DNA of 64,000 bases from Streptomyces sp. NBC_00271 (GCF_036178845.1 NZ_CP108070.1:7440001-7504000), one strand, 5' to 3'. Positions 35,728 through 44,410 are shown, counted from the stretch's first letter. A program made the numbers and translations. Notes: generated from the letters alone by a model not told the origin.

Positions 35728-36822
35728 GTGTCCGCAGTCTCCGACCGGCTTCCCGTCTTCCCCTGGGACAAGCTGGAGCCCTTCAAGGCGACGGCCGCCG
35801 CTCATCCGGGTGGCATCGTCGACCTGTCCGTCGGCACCCCGGTCGACCCGGTGCCCGAGCTGATCCAGAAAGCTCTGGTCGCGGCCGCGGACTCGCCGGG
35901 CTATCCCACGGTGTGGGGCACGCCCGAACTGCGCGACGCGCTCACCGGCTGGGTCGAGCGGCGGCTCGGCGCACGCGACATCACCCACCAGCACGTGCTC
36001 CCGGTCGTCGGCTCCAAGGAACTCGTCGCCTGGCTCCCCACCCAGTTGGGCCTGGGCCCCGGCGACAAGGTGGCGTACCCGCGCCTCGCGTACCCGACGT
36101 ACGAGGTCGGCGCGCGCCTGGCCCGCGCGGACCACGTGGCCTACGACGACCCCACGGAGCTGGACCCGACCGACCTGAAGCTCCTGTGGCTGAACTCCCC
36201 GTCGAACCCGACGGGCAGGGTCCTGTCCGCGCCGGAACTCGCCCGGATCGTCGCGTGGGCCCGCGAGCACGACATCCTCGTGTTCTCCGACGAGTGCTAC
36301 CTCGAGCTGGGCTGGGAGGCCGACCCGGTCTCGGTTCTGCACCCGGACGTCTGCGGCGGCTCGTACGAGGGGATCGTCTCGGTCCACTCGCTCTCGAAGC
36401 GCTCGAACCTGGCCGGCTACCGCGCCGCGTTCCTCGCCGGTGACCCCGCCGTCCTCGGCGACCTGCTCCAGATCCGCAAGCACGGTGGCATGATGACGTC
36501 CGCGCCGACCCAGGCCGCGGTGGTCGCCGCCCTCGCGGACGACGTCCACGTCCGCGAACAGCGCGAGCGCTACGCGGCCCGCCGCACCGCCCTGCGCGAG
36601 GCCCTGCTGCGCCACGGCTTCCGCATCGAGCACAGCGAGGCGAGCCTGTACCTGTGGGCCACCCGCGGTGAGTCCTGCTGGGACACCGTCGCCCACCTGG
36701 CCGAACTGGGCATCCTCGTCGCCCCGGGCGACTTCTACGGCGAGGCGGGCGAAAAATTCGTCCGCGTGGCCCTGACGGCGACGGACGAGCGAGTGGCGGC
36801 GGCGGTAGAACGCCTGGGCTAA
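35728..36822 (+). CDS. dapC: N-succinyldiaminopimelate aminotransferase
   Basis: This 364-residue fold-type I aminotransferase makes N-succinyl-LL-2,6-diaminopimelate in the succinylase branch to meso-diaminopimelate and lysine. The PLP lysine is K224 in SLSKRSNLAGYR; NSPSNPTGR and SDECYLELGW are the usual cofactor contacts. GTG 35728 with AAAGTGAG upstream is the best start. It is near dapE, which acts later in the same branch, and next to a ferredoxin, matching mycobacterial Rv1177-Rv1178. Confidence 0.9.
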   Translation: MSAVSDRLPVFPWDKLEPFKATAAAHPGGIVDLSVGTPVDPVPELIQKALVAAADSPGYPTVWGTPELRDALTGWVERRLGARDITHQHVLPVVGSKELVAWLPTQLGLGPGDKVAYPRLAYPTYEVGARLARADHVAYDDPTELDPTDLKLLWLNSPSNPTGRVLSAPELARIVAWAREHDILVFSDECYLELGWEADPVSVLHPDVCGGSYEGIVSVHSLSKRSNLAGYRAAFLAGDPAVLGDLLQIRKHGGMMTSAPTQAAVVAALADDVHVREQRERYAARRTALREALLRHGFRIEHSEASLYLWATRGESCWDTVAHLAELGILVAPGDFYGEAGEKFVRVALTATDERVAAAVERLG

Positions 36823-36851
36823 GAAACCCCCTGGCGAGGAGCGCGCCCTTT

Positions 36852-36877
36852 AGGGGCGCGGGGAACTGCGCGCCCAG
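36852..36877 (-). repeat. Repeat A copy after dapC
   Basis: AGGGGCGCGGGGAACTGCGC followed by GCCCAG is the reverse complement of the repeat-A core; the preceding GCGCCCTTT completes a hairpin. It lies 30 bp after the dapC stop. Confidence 0.85.
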
Positions 36878-36911
36878 CCCCCACCGGCCCGCACATCACG
36901 ACCCGGCATGC

Positions 36912-36948
36912 GCGAAGGGGTCCAGGGAAACTCCCTGGACCCCTTCGC
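36912..36948. terminator. 17-bp perfect hairpin between convergent genes
   Basis: GCGAAGGGGTCCAGGGA (36912-36928) pairs with TCCCTGGACCCCTTCGC (36932-36948) around AAC. It serves dapC on plus and the secreted-protein gene on minus. Confidence 0.85.
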
Positions 36949-36976
36949 CCGTACAGCTACAGCATGTGCCCGGCGC

Positions 36977-37420
36977 CTAGCCGAGCGGCAACCCCTTCAG
37001 CGGCAGCTGCCCCGTCGGCAGGCCACCCTTGGTCACCGCGTCCGTCGGAAGACCACCACCGGCGGTCTTCGCGGTGTCACCGAGCAGACCCCCGGCCTGC
37101 CCCGCCGCGTCCCCGGCCACCTTCTGCGCGGCCGGCGTCGCCGTCCTGGCGACACTGCCACCCGTCTTGCCCGCGGCCGGGACGGCCTTCTTGAGGGCGT
37201 TGCCGCCGGTCGTGCCCGCGAGCCCGGTGACGTTCTGCGTCGCACCGTCGACCGTGCTGCCGACGTGCGCGCCGTCCAGAGCGGTCAGGCCGCCGAGGTT
37301 GGGGGTGGCCGGGAGTTCGGCCGCCGCGCTGGCGGAGCCGGCCGCACCGACCACGGGCGCCGCTCCCGCTGCGATGAGCAGCGCGGCACGGGCGATCCGG
37401 CGGGTCAGGGGGAGGGACAT
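36977..37420 (-). CDS. Small secreted Ala/Gly-rich protein (147 aa)
   Basis: A clear Sec signal (SLPLTRRIARAALLIAAGAA to GSASA, cleavage near 32) precedes a low-complexity mature part rich in Gly, Ala, Thr and Leu with no cysteines. ATG 37420 follows AAGGAG by six bases. Similar streptomycete proteins carry misleading automatic names such as ATP-binding protein; I see no nucleotide-binding motif. It is probably an exported structural or surface protein. Confidence 0.7.
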   Translation of the reverse strand: MSLPLTRRIARAALLIAAGAAPVVGAAGSASAAAELPATPNLGGLTALDGAHVGSTVDGATQNVTGLAGTTGGNALKKAVPAAGKTGGSVARTATPAAQKVAGDAAGQAGGLLGDTAKTAGGGLPTDAVTKGGLPTGQLPLKGLPLG

Positions 37421-37598
37421 GATGCTCCTTAGACGGAAGAGAACGGTGAAGTGTCCACCCGTGCCCGGGAGTTGACCGTCCGGCCGCCGACCGGCTGTCG
37501 GGCGACCCGTTGATCGTTCCGGGCTCGGACGCAGTGACTACCGCTCGAGACCCGCGAAGGTTGCGGTGGCCCGACGTAAAGAGTTGGCAATGCGTCGC

Positions 37599-37626
37599 AT
37601 TATCAGTTGTGGATAAAAACGGGCAA
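37599..37626 (-). promoter_or_regulatory. Candidate promoter of secreted-protein gene
   Basis: On the minus strand TTGCCC (37626-37621) and GATAAT (37604-37599) are 16 bp apart in the only AT-rich patch of the 350-bp gap 37421-37770. It would give a leader of about 170 bases. The rest of this gap holds no gene I can support. Confidence 0.35.
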
Positions 37627-37770
37627 AGGGTATCCGGTCGGAAAGTCCGCCGAATCCTTACGGCCCTGTGTTTTCAAGGGGTCCGGCGGATTCCGGGGTG
37701 AGTACGCGAAAACCTGCTCGCAGCGGCAACGCGCCACGCCGCGCATCCCCCGTACAGGTGAGGCCCCGTA

Positions 37771-38757
37771 CTACTGTGCGGTGTCGATACGGACCTCGCC
37801 GGGGGACGGCTTCGCCGTCGAACCGCCCGTGGTGACCGCCGCGCGCCACTCGCCGTTCCTTTCCCCGGCCGTCCACTCCCGCCCCGCGTAGGAGACCCGT
37901 CGGATGTGCAGCGCCGAGGAGTTGGCCACCGCCCAGTGCGCCAGCTCCCAGCCACGCTGGCGGACGGTGGAGTCGCCGGTGGGGTCCTTGCGCACGGGCA
38001 CGGTCACGGTCCGGCCGGAGACGCTCGGCGAGGGGGCGAGGCTCGGCGAAGCCGTCGGGGAGGCGGGGGAGCCCGCGGTGCTCACATCGGCTCCCGCCTC
38101 CTGCAGCACCTCGCGCCCGAAGTCCCGTACGAGCGCGGCGCGCACCGAGTCCGGGCCGCCGACCGGGGTCGCCCCCGGGCGGCCCTCACAGGTCAGCGTG
38201 GCCGCCGCACGGCCGGTCAGGGCCGCGGCGAGCAGCGTCGCGTCCGGCTCGTGCTTCGCGTACGCCTGCGGATAGCCGCTGCGCTGCACGCGCTGCGCGG
38301 CGACGGTGAGCGGCAGCCGCGTGTAGCCCGGCACCTTGGCCAGGTGTTCGTAGAACATGCCGGCCGCGTACGTCGGGTCCATGATCTGTTTCGTCGTGCC
38401 CCAGCCCTGCGAGGGGCGCTGCTGGAAGAGACCCAGCGAGTCCCGGTCGCCGTGCTGGATGTTGCGCAGCCCCGACTCCTGGAGCGCGGTCGCGAGCGCG
38501 ATGGCCACGGCGCGCTCCGGCAGCCCGCGGGTGGTGCCGACCGCCGAGATCGTCGCCGCGTTCACCGCCTGCTCCGGGGTGAACTCGTACGACGCTCCGT
38601 CGCTCTTGCCCGAGACGACTCTGCAGCGCGGCGCACCCGTCCCTCCTGTGAGGTACTGCACCGCGAGGTAACCCGCGAGCGCGAGCATGACTACGACGGC
38701 CGCCCCGAAACGGAAGAGGCGGCCGCGCCGGACAGGAGTGGGGGACGGCTCTGGCAC
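37771..38757 (-). CDS. Membrane-anchored lytic-transglycosylase-like protein
   Basis: This 328-residue protein has an N-terminal anchor (LFRFGAAVVVMLALAGYLAV, about 14-33) and a lysozyme-like stretch AIALATALQESGLRNIQ with GDRDSLGLFQQRPSQGWG, in which the Glu of ESGL would be the catalytic acid. A Ser/Pro/Thr-rich linker and a beta-rich tail follow. The start is probably GTG 38757 (VPEPSPTPVRRG), with no ribosome site. It is divergent from dapE with a 97-bp gap. Cell-wall cleavage is inferred from the fold motif, not proven. Confidence 0.65.
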   Translation of the reverse strand: MPEPSPTPVRRGRLFRFGAAVVVMLALAGYLAVQYLTGGTGAPRCRVVSGKSDGASYEFTPEQAVNAATISAVGTTRGLPERAVAIALATALQESGLRNIQHGDRDSLGLFQQRPSQGWGTTKQIMDPTYAAGMFYEHLAKVPGYTRLPLTVAAQRVQRSGYPQAYAKHEPDATLLAAALTGRAAATLTCEGRPGATPVGGPDSVRAALVRDFGREVLQEAGADVSTAGSPASPTASPSLAPSPSVSGRTVTVPVRKDPTGDSTVRQRGWELAHWAVANSSALHIRRVSYAGREWTAGERNGEWRAAVTTGGSTAKPSPGEVRIDTAQ

Positions 38758-38841
38758 GCGTACAAGGTACTGGAGGCGACTGTTGGCGACGTATGGGGTT
38801 GTGGACAACCCGTGTGCGGCAGAGCGCCGAGCAGGGGGCGC

Positions 38842-38847
38842 TAGGGT
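38842..38847 (+). promoter_or_regulatory. -10 element for leaderless dapE mRNA
   Basis: TAGGGT lies exactly seven bases before the dapE ATG, as at mshB. Confidence 0.5.
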
Positions 38848-38854
38848 CGAGGGC

Positions 38855-39934
38855 ATGGCCGACACCACCCTTGACCTCACGCTGGACGCCGCGGAGCTCA
38901 CCGCGCGGCTCGTCGACTTCCCCTCGGAGAGCGGCAACGAGAAGCCGCTCGCGGACGCCGTCGAGGCCGCGCTGCGCGCCCTGCCGCATCTGACGGTCGA
39001 CCGGTACGGCAACAACGTCGTGGCGCGTACGAACCTGGGGCGGGCCGAGCGCGTGATCCTCGCCGGCCACATCGACACGGTCCCCATCGCCGGCAACGTG
39101 CCCTCGCGCCTCGACGAGGACGGCGTCCTGTGGGGCTGCGGCACCTGCGACATGAAGTCCGGCGTCGCCGTGCAGCTGCGCATCGCGGCCACGGTCCCGG
39201 CACCCAACCGCGACCTCACCTTCGTGTTCTACGACAACGAAGAGGTCGCCGCCCACCTCAACGGCCTGAAGCACGTCGCCGAGGCCCACCCCGACTGGCT
39301 GGCGGGCGACTTCGCGATCCTCCTGGAGCCGACGGACGGCCAGGTGGAGGGCGGCTGCCAGGGCACGCTCCGGGTGCTCCTGAAGACCAAGGGGGAGCGT
39401 GCCCACTCCGCGCGCGCGTGGATGGGCTCCAACGCGATCCACGCGGCGGCCCCGATCCTCGCCAAGCTCGCCGCCTACGAGCCGCGCACGCCGGTCGTGG
39501 ACGGTCTCCGGTTCCACGAAGGCCTCAACGCCGTCCGCGTCGAAGGGGGCGTGGCCACCAACGTCATCCCCGACGCCTGCACGGTCGTCGTCAACTTCCG
39601 CTACGCGCCCGACCGCAGTGAGGCGGAGGCCGAGGCCTTCGTCCGTGACTTCTTCGCCGACTGCGACATCGACGAGTTCATCGTCGACGACCACACCGGC
39701 GGGGCCCGGCCCGGCCTGACCCACCCGGCGGCCGCGGCCTTCCTGGCGGCCGTCGGCGGCGAGGCCCGCCCCAAGTTCGGCTGGACGGACGTCGCCCGCT
39801 TCAGCGCGCTCGGGGTGCCCGCGGTGAACTACGGGCCCGGCGCGCCGCTCCTCGCCCACAAGGTGGACGAGCGGGTGCGGGCGTCGGAGATCCCCGAGGC
39901 TGAGGAGCGCCTGCGCGCCTGGCTGACGTCCTGA
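38855..39934 (+). CDS. dapE: Succinyl-diaminopimelate desuccinylase
   Basis: This 359-residue M20-family metallohydrolase removes succinate from N-succinyl-LL-diaminopimelate to give LL-DAP for lysine and peptidoglycan. Metal-site motifs are GHIDTVP, GTCDMKSGVAVQL and YDNEEV, with a dimerisation lid in the middle and GWTDVARFSALGVPAVNYGPG near the end. ATG 38855 gives the family length; the open frame upstream is not coding. Works with DapC at 35728. Confidence 0.92.
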   Translation: MADTTLDLTLDAAELTARLVDFPSESGNEKPLADAVEAALRALPHLTVDRYGNNVVARTNLGRAERVILAGHIDTVPIAGNVPSRLDEDGVLWGCGTCDMKSGVAVQLRIAATVPAPNRDLTFVFYDNEEVAAHLNGLKHVAEAHPDWLAGDFAILLEPTDGQVEGGCQGTLRVLLKTKGERAHSARAWMGSNAIHAAAPILAKLAAYEPRTPVVDGLRFHEGLNAVRVEGGVATNVIPDACTVVVNFRYAPDRSEAEAEAFVRDFFADCDIDEFIVDDHTGGARPGLTHPAAAAFLAAVGGEARPKFGWTDVARFSALGVPAVNYGPGAPLLAHKVDERVRASEIPEAEERLRAWLTS

Positions 39935-40043
39935 GGACCTGCCCGAACTTTCGTGGTGCACGGCGGACATGCGCATGTCCCCCCTCCGTAACCCGCGTAG
40001 ATCTACGCTGGGGCTGAACCACTTGCAAGCGGAGGGAGCGCAC

Positions 40044-40802
40044 ATGGCTACTGGCAACCCCGAGGGCAAGAAGCAGCCACCGGAGGAGCAGCGGCTGGGG
40101 CCGGTACTGCGCAGGCGGGGCCAGGTGCAGGCGAGCACCACGGACCAGCGTCTGCTGGACGCGGGCGGCCCCTCCGACTGGGTGCACACCGACCCCTGGC
40201 GGGTCCTGCGCATCCAGTCGGAGTTCATCGAAGGCTTCGGCACGCTCGCCGAACTCCCGCCCGCGATCAGCGTCTTCGGCTCCGCCCGCACACCGGTGGA
40301 CTCGCCCGAGTACGAGACGGGGGTCGCCCTCGGCCGAGGCCTGGTCGAAGCCGGCTTCGCCGTCATCACGGGTGGCGGGCCCGGCGCGATGGAAGCCGCC
40401 AACAAGGGCGCCTGCGAGGCCAAGGGCATCTCGGTCGGTCTGGGCATCGAGCTCCCCTTCGAACAGGGCCTCAACCCCTACGTCGACATCGGCCTCAACT
40501 TCCGGTACTTCTTCGTCCGCAAGATGATGTTCGTCAAGTACGCCCAGGGCTTCGTGGTCCTGCCCGGCGGCCTCGGCACCCTCGACGAACTCTTCGAGGC
40601 CCTCACCCTCGTCCAGACCCAGAAGGTCACCCGCTTCCCGATCGTCCTGTTCGGCACGGCGTACTGGGGCGGTCTCGTCGACTGGCTCAAGAACACCCTG
40701 ATCGCCCAGGGCAAGGCCTCAGAAAAGGACCTCCTCCTCTTCCACCTCACGGACGAGGTGGAGGAAGCGGTGGCCCTGGTCTCCAAGGAGGCGGGCCGCT
40801 AG
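40044..40802 (+). CDS. LOG-family protein (TIGR00730, Rv1205-like)
   Basis: This 252-residue protein has the Rossmann-like LOG fold with GGGPGAMEAANKGA and PGGLGTLDELFEALTL, the family signature. LOG proteins release cytokinin-type bases from nucleoside monophosphates or act as related nucleotide hydrolases; the mycobacterial homologue Rv1205 makes cytokinins. ATG 40044 follows GGAGGGAG. About 60 N-terminal residues are polar and lie before the fold. It is downstream of dapE as in mycobacteria. Confidence 0.85.
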   Translation: MATGNPEGKKQPPEEQRLGPVLRRRGQVQASTTDQRLLDAGGPSDWVHTDPWRVLRIQSEFIEGFGTLAELPPAISVFGSARTPVDSPEYETGVALGRGLVEAGFAVITGGGPGAMEAANKGACEAKGISVGLGIELPFEQGLNPYVDIGLNFRYFFVRKMMFVKYAQGFVVLPGGLGTLDELFEALTLVQTQKVTRFPIVLFGTAYWGGLVDWLKNTLIAQGKASEKDLLLFHLTDEVEEAVALVSKEAGR

Positions 40803-40848
40803 CGGCCCGAGACCCTGGTCGGGTTCTTCCGCTGCGGGTGCGCGGGGG

Positions 40849-40961
40849 CTGGTCGCGCAGTTCCCCGCGCCCCTGAAGGGGCGCTGCGCGCATCTTCAGC
40901 CCGTCCGGCGTTTGAGGACGAGGCCGTTCAGGCCGATCGGGGGTTTGGGGGCGGAGCCCCC
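40849..40961 (+). repeat. Composite of repeat A and repeat B
   Basis: Repeat A occupies 40849-40874, its pairing arm GAAGGGGCGC follows, repeat B occupies 40891-40936, and a hairpin GGGGGC-GGA-GCCCCC (40947-40961) closes the block. It fills most of the gap between two convergent genes (LOG and folP). Confidence 0.85.
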
Positions 40962-41003
40962 GAGTGAGGATGGGACGGGTAGGGGCGGCGGGGGCGAGGA
41001 AAA

Positions 41004-41864
41004 CTACGCCAGGCCCCGGCGGGCCACCGTCGGAGGGCGGTGGCCCGCGATCGACGCCACCATGTCCAGGACCTGACGCGTCTCGGCGACCTCGTGGACG
41101 CGATACACCTGCGCCCCCAGCCACGCCGACACCGCCGTCGTGGCCAACGTCCCCACCACCCGTTCCTTCACCGGCCTGTCGAGCGTCTCCCCGACGAAGT
41201 CCTTGTTGGAGAGGGAGACAAGCACGGGCCACCCCGTCTCCACCATCTCGCCCAGCCGCCGAGTCGCCTCCAGGCTGTGCCGCGTGTTCTTCCCGAAGTC
41301 GTGCCCGGGGTCGATCAACACGGACTCCCGGGGCACCCCCAGGGCCACCGCCCGCTCGGCCAGCCCCACGGTCACCCGCAGAATGTCGGCCACGACGTCG
41401 TCGTAGGCGATCCGATGCGGCCGCGTACGAGGCTCGGCGCCCCCGGCATGGGTGCACACCAGCCCCACCCCGTACCGCGCGGCCACCTCCGCGAGCCGAG
41501 GATCCACGCCACCCCACGCGTCGTTGAGCAGATCCGCCCCCGCCTCGCAGACCGCCTCCCCGACCTCGTGCCGCCAGGTGTCGACGCTGATGATCACGTC
41601 CGGGAACCGTCGCCGCACCTCGGCGACGAAACCGACCGTACGGCGCGCCTCCTCCTCGGCGGTCACCTCTTCCCCGGGCCCGGCCTTGACCCCGCCGATG
41701 TCGATGATGACGGCGCCCTCGGCCACCGCCTGGTCCACACGCGCGAGCGCGGGCTCGTCGCGGAAGGTGGCTCCCTGGTCGTAGAAGGAGTCCGGGGTCC
41801 GGTTCACGATGGCCATGATCACCGGCTCGTGGGGGTCGAATTCGTGCTTGCCCAGCCTGAGCAT
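41004..41864 (-). CDS. folP2: Divergent dihydropteroate synthase homologue (FolP2 type)
   Basis: This 286-residue TIM barrel aligns throughout with dihydropteroate synthases (MAIVNRTPDSFYDQG, SVDTWRHEV, LLNDAWGG, DPGHDFGKN). Two substrate-binding elements differ: the GGESTRPG loop reads GGVKAGPG (57-64), and the SRK motif near the end reads SNK. Mycobacterial FolP2 (Rv1207) lies in the same neighbourhood and is reported to lack synthase activity. So this is probably not the working folate enzyme; its real reaction is unknown. ATG 41864, CAGGGG upstream. Confidence 0.8.
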   Translation of the reverse strand: MLRLGKHEFDPHEPVIMAIVNRTPDSFYDQGATFRDEPALARVDQAVAEGAVIIDIGGVKAGPGEEVTAEEEARRTVGFVAEVRRRFPDVIISVDTWRHEVGEAVCEAGADLLNDAWGGVDPRLAEVAARYGVGLVCTHAGGAEPRTRPHRIAYDDVVADILRVTVGLAERAVALGVPRESVLIDPGHDFGKNTRHSLEATRRLGEMVETGWPVLVSLSNKDFVGETLDRPVKERVVGTLATTAVSAWLGAQVYRVHEVAETRQVLDMVASIAGHRPPTVARRGLA

Positions 41865-42055
41865 CCCCTGTGACCTCTCCTATAAGTCCCGCTGCTTAGC
41901 CGCCTGCGACCTTAACTGTCAGACTCGCATGGCACGATCGGACCCTGACACTTTCAGCGCCGGACCGCTTCGGCACTCGTCAGACATTTTCAGCAGCTTC
42001 AGTACTTTCGCGTCGGCGCCCAACGCGTCGGCACCAGAGCGTGGGGACCTCAGCG

Positions 42056-42406
42056 ATGTTCATGTTCTTGTTCCTGGTCGTCGCGCTCGCCGTCGTGGTC
42101 GCCGCGGTGACACTGTCCGTGGTGGGCGGCGGCGAGAGCGCCCCCCTTCCCGACGCCGAGCCCGATCGACTGGTGGACCCGCTGCCCCAGGACCGGCCGG
42201 TGAACCGCGCTGACGTGGAGTCCGTGCGCTTCCCGCTCGCCGCCCGCGGCTACCGCATGGCGGACGTGGACGACGCCCTCGGCCGACTCGGCGCCGAGCT
42301 CGCCGAGCGGGACGCCAGGATCGCCGACCTGGAGGCCGCGCTGGCCGGCGCCCGCGCCACCGCGACCATGTCGCTGCGCAAGCCGGCCGAGGGGGAGCAG
42401 CAGTGA
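42056..42406 (+). CDS. DivIVA-domain membrane protein (Rv1209-like)
   Basis: This 116-residue protein has one N-terminal membrane helix (MFMFLFLVVALAVVVAAV) and then a DivIVA-like segment VRFPLAARGYRMADVDDALG with a coiled coil (LGAELAERDARIADLEAALA). DivIVA segments recruit proteins to curved membranes or poles. ATG 42056 or the second ATG 42062 are likely; GTG 42041 is less so. The stop overlaps the tag start by four bases. Matches Rv1209 next to tagA. Confidence 0.75.
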   Translation: MFMFLFLVVALAVVVAAVTLSVVGGGESAPLPDAEPDRLVDPLPQDRPVNRADVESVRFPLAARGYRMADVDDALGRLGAELAERDARIADLEAALAGARATATMSLRKPAEGEQQ

Positions 42407-42984
42407 GCGACGCGCTCGCCGGGCCCGACGGCGCCCTGCGCTGCCCCTGGGCCCTGTCCACCGAGGACTACGTCTCGTACCACGACGAGGAGTGGGGCCG
42501 CCCGGTCCACGGCGACGACGCGCTGTACGAGCGGCTCTGCCTTGAGGCCTTTCAGTCGGGCCTGTCCTGGATCACGATCCTGCGCCGGCGGCCGGGTTTC
42601 CGTGCCGCCTTCGCCGACTTCGAGATCGCCTCGGTGGCCGCGTTCACGGACGCCGACAAGGAGCGCCTCCTCGGCGACCCGGGGATCATCCGCAACCGCG
42701 CCAAGATCGAGGCGACCGTCGCCAACGCGCGCGTGCTGGCCGACTGGGCGCCCGGCGAGCTGGACGAGCTGATCTGGTCCTTCGCCCCCGACCCGGCCAC
42801 CCGCCCGGTCCCGAAGCGGCTGGCCGACGTCCCGGCCGTCACCGACGAGTCGACGGCCCTCTCCAAGACCCTCAAGAAGCGCGGCATCCGCTTCGTGGGC
42901 CCGACCACGGCCTACGCGCTGATGCAGGCCTGCGGCCTGGTGAACGACCACTTGGAGGATTGCGCGGCCAGGAGCACCCCATAA
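42403..42984 (+). CDS. tag: DNA-3-methyladenine glycosylase I
   Basis: This 193-residue helix-hairpin-helix glycosylase excises 3-methyladenine from DNA. Diagnostic elements are RCPWALS, YHDEEWGRP with the base-contacting Glu, FQSGLSWITILRRRPGFR and the zinc-site end QACGLVNDHLEDC. The GTG start overlaps the preceding gene. The last residues (ARSTP) are encoded by the left arm of a repeat-A element. Confidence 0.92.
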   Translation: MSDALAGPDGALRCPWALSTEDYVSYHDEEWGRPVHGDDALYERLCLEAFQSGLSWITILRRRPGFRAAFADFEIASVAAFTDADKERLLGDPGIIRNRAKIEATVANARVLADWAPGELDELIWSFAPDPATRPVPKRLADVPAVTDESTALSKTLKKRGIRFVGPTTAYALMQACGLVNDHLEDCAARSTP

Positions 42985-43009
42985 GAGGCGCGGGGAACTG
43001 CGCGACCAG
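42985..43009 (-). repeat. Repeat A copy touching the tag stop codon
   Basis: GAGGCGCGGGGAACTGCGCG followed by ACCAG begins directly after the tag TAA. The expected left pairing arm (GGAGCACCCC, 42971-42980) lies inside the coding sequence. Confidence 0.8.
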
Positions 43010-43065
43010 CCACAGACGGCCCGCAGTTCCCGTACCGACCTCCGACCGCCGAATCCAGCGAAGCG

Positions 43066-43869
43066 TTACCGCCCCAAGTACTTCGGCTTCTCCTTGTTGA
43101 CGAACGCCTGCACCGCGATCACATGGTCCTCGGACGCCCCGGCCCGCGCCTGCAGCTCGTCCTCCTTCTCCAGCGTCTCGTCCAGAGAATGAGTGAGCCC
43201 GTACGCCACGGCCTCCTTCAGCGCGGCGTACGCGACCGTCGGCCCCGCCGCCAGCGCCCGCGCCACCTTCTCCGCCTCGCCGCGCAGCTCGGACGACGGG
43301 ACGAGCCGGTTGGCGATCCCGAGCTCGAGGGCCTCCTGCGCGGAGATGCTGCGCGGGAAGAGCAGCAGATCGGCGGCGCGGCCCGGTCCGATCACCCGCG
43401 GCAGGTTCCATGACATGCCCGAGTCGGCGGTCAGCGCGACGTTGGCGAAGGACGTGTTGAAGGCGGCGGTGTCGGCGACGATCCGGTAGTCGGCGCAGAG
43501 GGCGAAGCCGAAGCCGGCCCCCGCGGCGACGCCGTTCACCGCGGCCACCACGGGCTTCGGGGCCCCGGTCAGGGCGCGCACGATCGGGTTGTAGTGCTCG
43601 CGCACGGTGCTCATCGTGTGCCGCGACCCCGACTCCTTTTCGGCGGCCAGCAGCCCGATGTGCTCCTTGAGGTCCTGTCCGACGCAGAACGCCCGGTCAC
43701 CCGCGGCGGTGAGCAGGATCGCCCGTACGCCGCCGTCCGCCGCGGCGGCCTGGGCCGCGTCCCGGAGGGCGACCTTGGTCTCGACGTTCATCGCGTTCAT
43801 CGCCTCGGGGCGGTTCAGCGTGATCGTCGCGAGTCCGTCGCTCACCTCGTAGAGCACGGTGTCGGACAT
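43066..43869 (-). CDS. Enoyl-CoA hydratase/isomerase family protein
   Basis: This 267-residue crotonase-fold protein has ITLNRPEAMNAMN, the oxyanion segment AVNGVAAGAGFGFALCADYR and TADSGMSWNLPRVIG, closest in feel to the PaaG-type isomerases/hydratases. It would act on an acyl-CoA in fatty or aromatic acid breakdown. ATG 43869 follows GGAGGAG by seven bases; the upstream frame is non-coding. A 20-bp palindrome lies just upstream. Confidence 0.88.
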   Translation of the reverse strand: MSDTVLYEVSDGLATITLNRPEAMNAMNVETKVALRDAAQAAAADGGVRAILLTAAGDRAFCVGQDLKEHIGLLAAEKESGSRHTMSTVREHYNPIVRALTGAPKPVVAAVNGVAAGAGFGFALCADYRIVADTAAFNTSFANVALTADSGMSWNLPRVIGPGRAADLLLFPRSISAQEALELGIANRLVPSSELRGEAEKVARALAAGPTVAYAALKEAVAYGLTHSLDETLEKEDELQARAGASEDHVIAVQAFVNKEKPKYLGR

Positions 43870-43897
43870 GGTGGGTCTCCTCCGGTGTCGCGGCTCC

Positions 43898-43917
43898 GAC
43901 GTACCGGTCGGTACGTC
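43898..43917. promoter_or_regulatory. TetR-like operator GACGTACC-GGTC-GGTACGTC
   Basis: The eight-base arms are exact and the centre GGTCGG/CCGGTC resembles TetR-family sites with CCG/CGG half-sites. It lies 29-48 bp before the enoyl-CoA hydratase start, where it would block transcription. No regulator gene is adjacent. Confidence 0.6.
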
Positions 43918-44242
43918 CTGGTGTGAGGACAGCATGCAGGACAGCATGGCGGAGATCACGGTCCGGGCGTGGACAGGACATGTGACCTGCGTCAAAGAAT
44001 TCCGCGCCGTGGAAGTCGATGCAGCGGCGCAGTATCGCAGTCACACCGCCGAATTGAGTGGTTTTGCTCAAGCGCGTTGCGCAAGCGATGCCGACTGATG
44101 TTGGTCATCGGGTCCTGAGATGCGGGATAATGGCCTGGAAGCAATGTGTTCGATGCCGGTGACGTGTGTCCTATGAGGGGACGTGCGTGCCCTTCAAGGG
44201 GCCGTCGGCGACGATGAGCTGGTTTCAGGAAGGGGAACGAGC

Positions 44243-44410
44243 ATGGCGGCCATGAAGCCGCGGACGGGCGATGGCCCGCTCGAGGTGACCAAGGAGGGGC
44301 GGGGCATCGTCATGCGCGTTCCGCTCGAAGGCGGCGGTCGGCTCGTCGTCGAGCTGACCCCTGACGAGGCCGACGCGCTCGGCGACGCCCTCAAGAAGGT
44401 CGTCGGCTGA
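44243..44410 (+). CDS. DUF3117 protein (55 aa, Rv1211-like)
   Basis: A compact conserved actinobacterial protein beginning MAAMKPRTGDGPLEVTKEGR and ending PDEADALGDALKKVV. ATG 44243 follows AGGAAGGGG. Function unknown; it follows tag in mycobacteria too. A promoter of its own is likely in the 250-bp gap after 43917, where I see GGATAATGG (44123-44131) as a -10. Confidence 0.85.
   Translation: MAAMKPRTGDGPLEVTKEGRGIVMRVPLEGGGRLVVELTPDEADALGDALKKVVG

Noticed and set aside
37510..37891. Small open frames in the gap before the secreted-protein gene
   Set aside because: AT-rich third positions and no ribosome sites; better read as promoter DNA.
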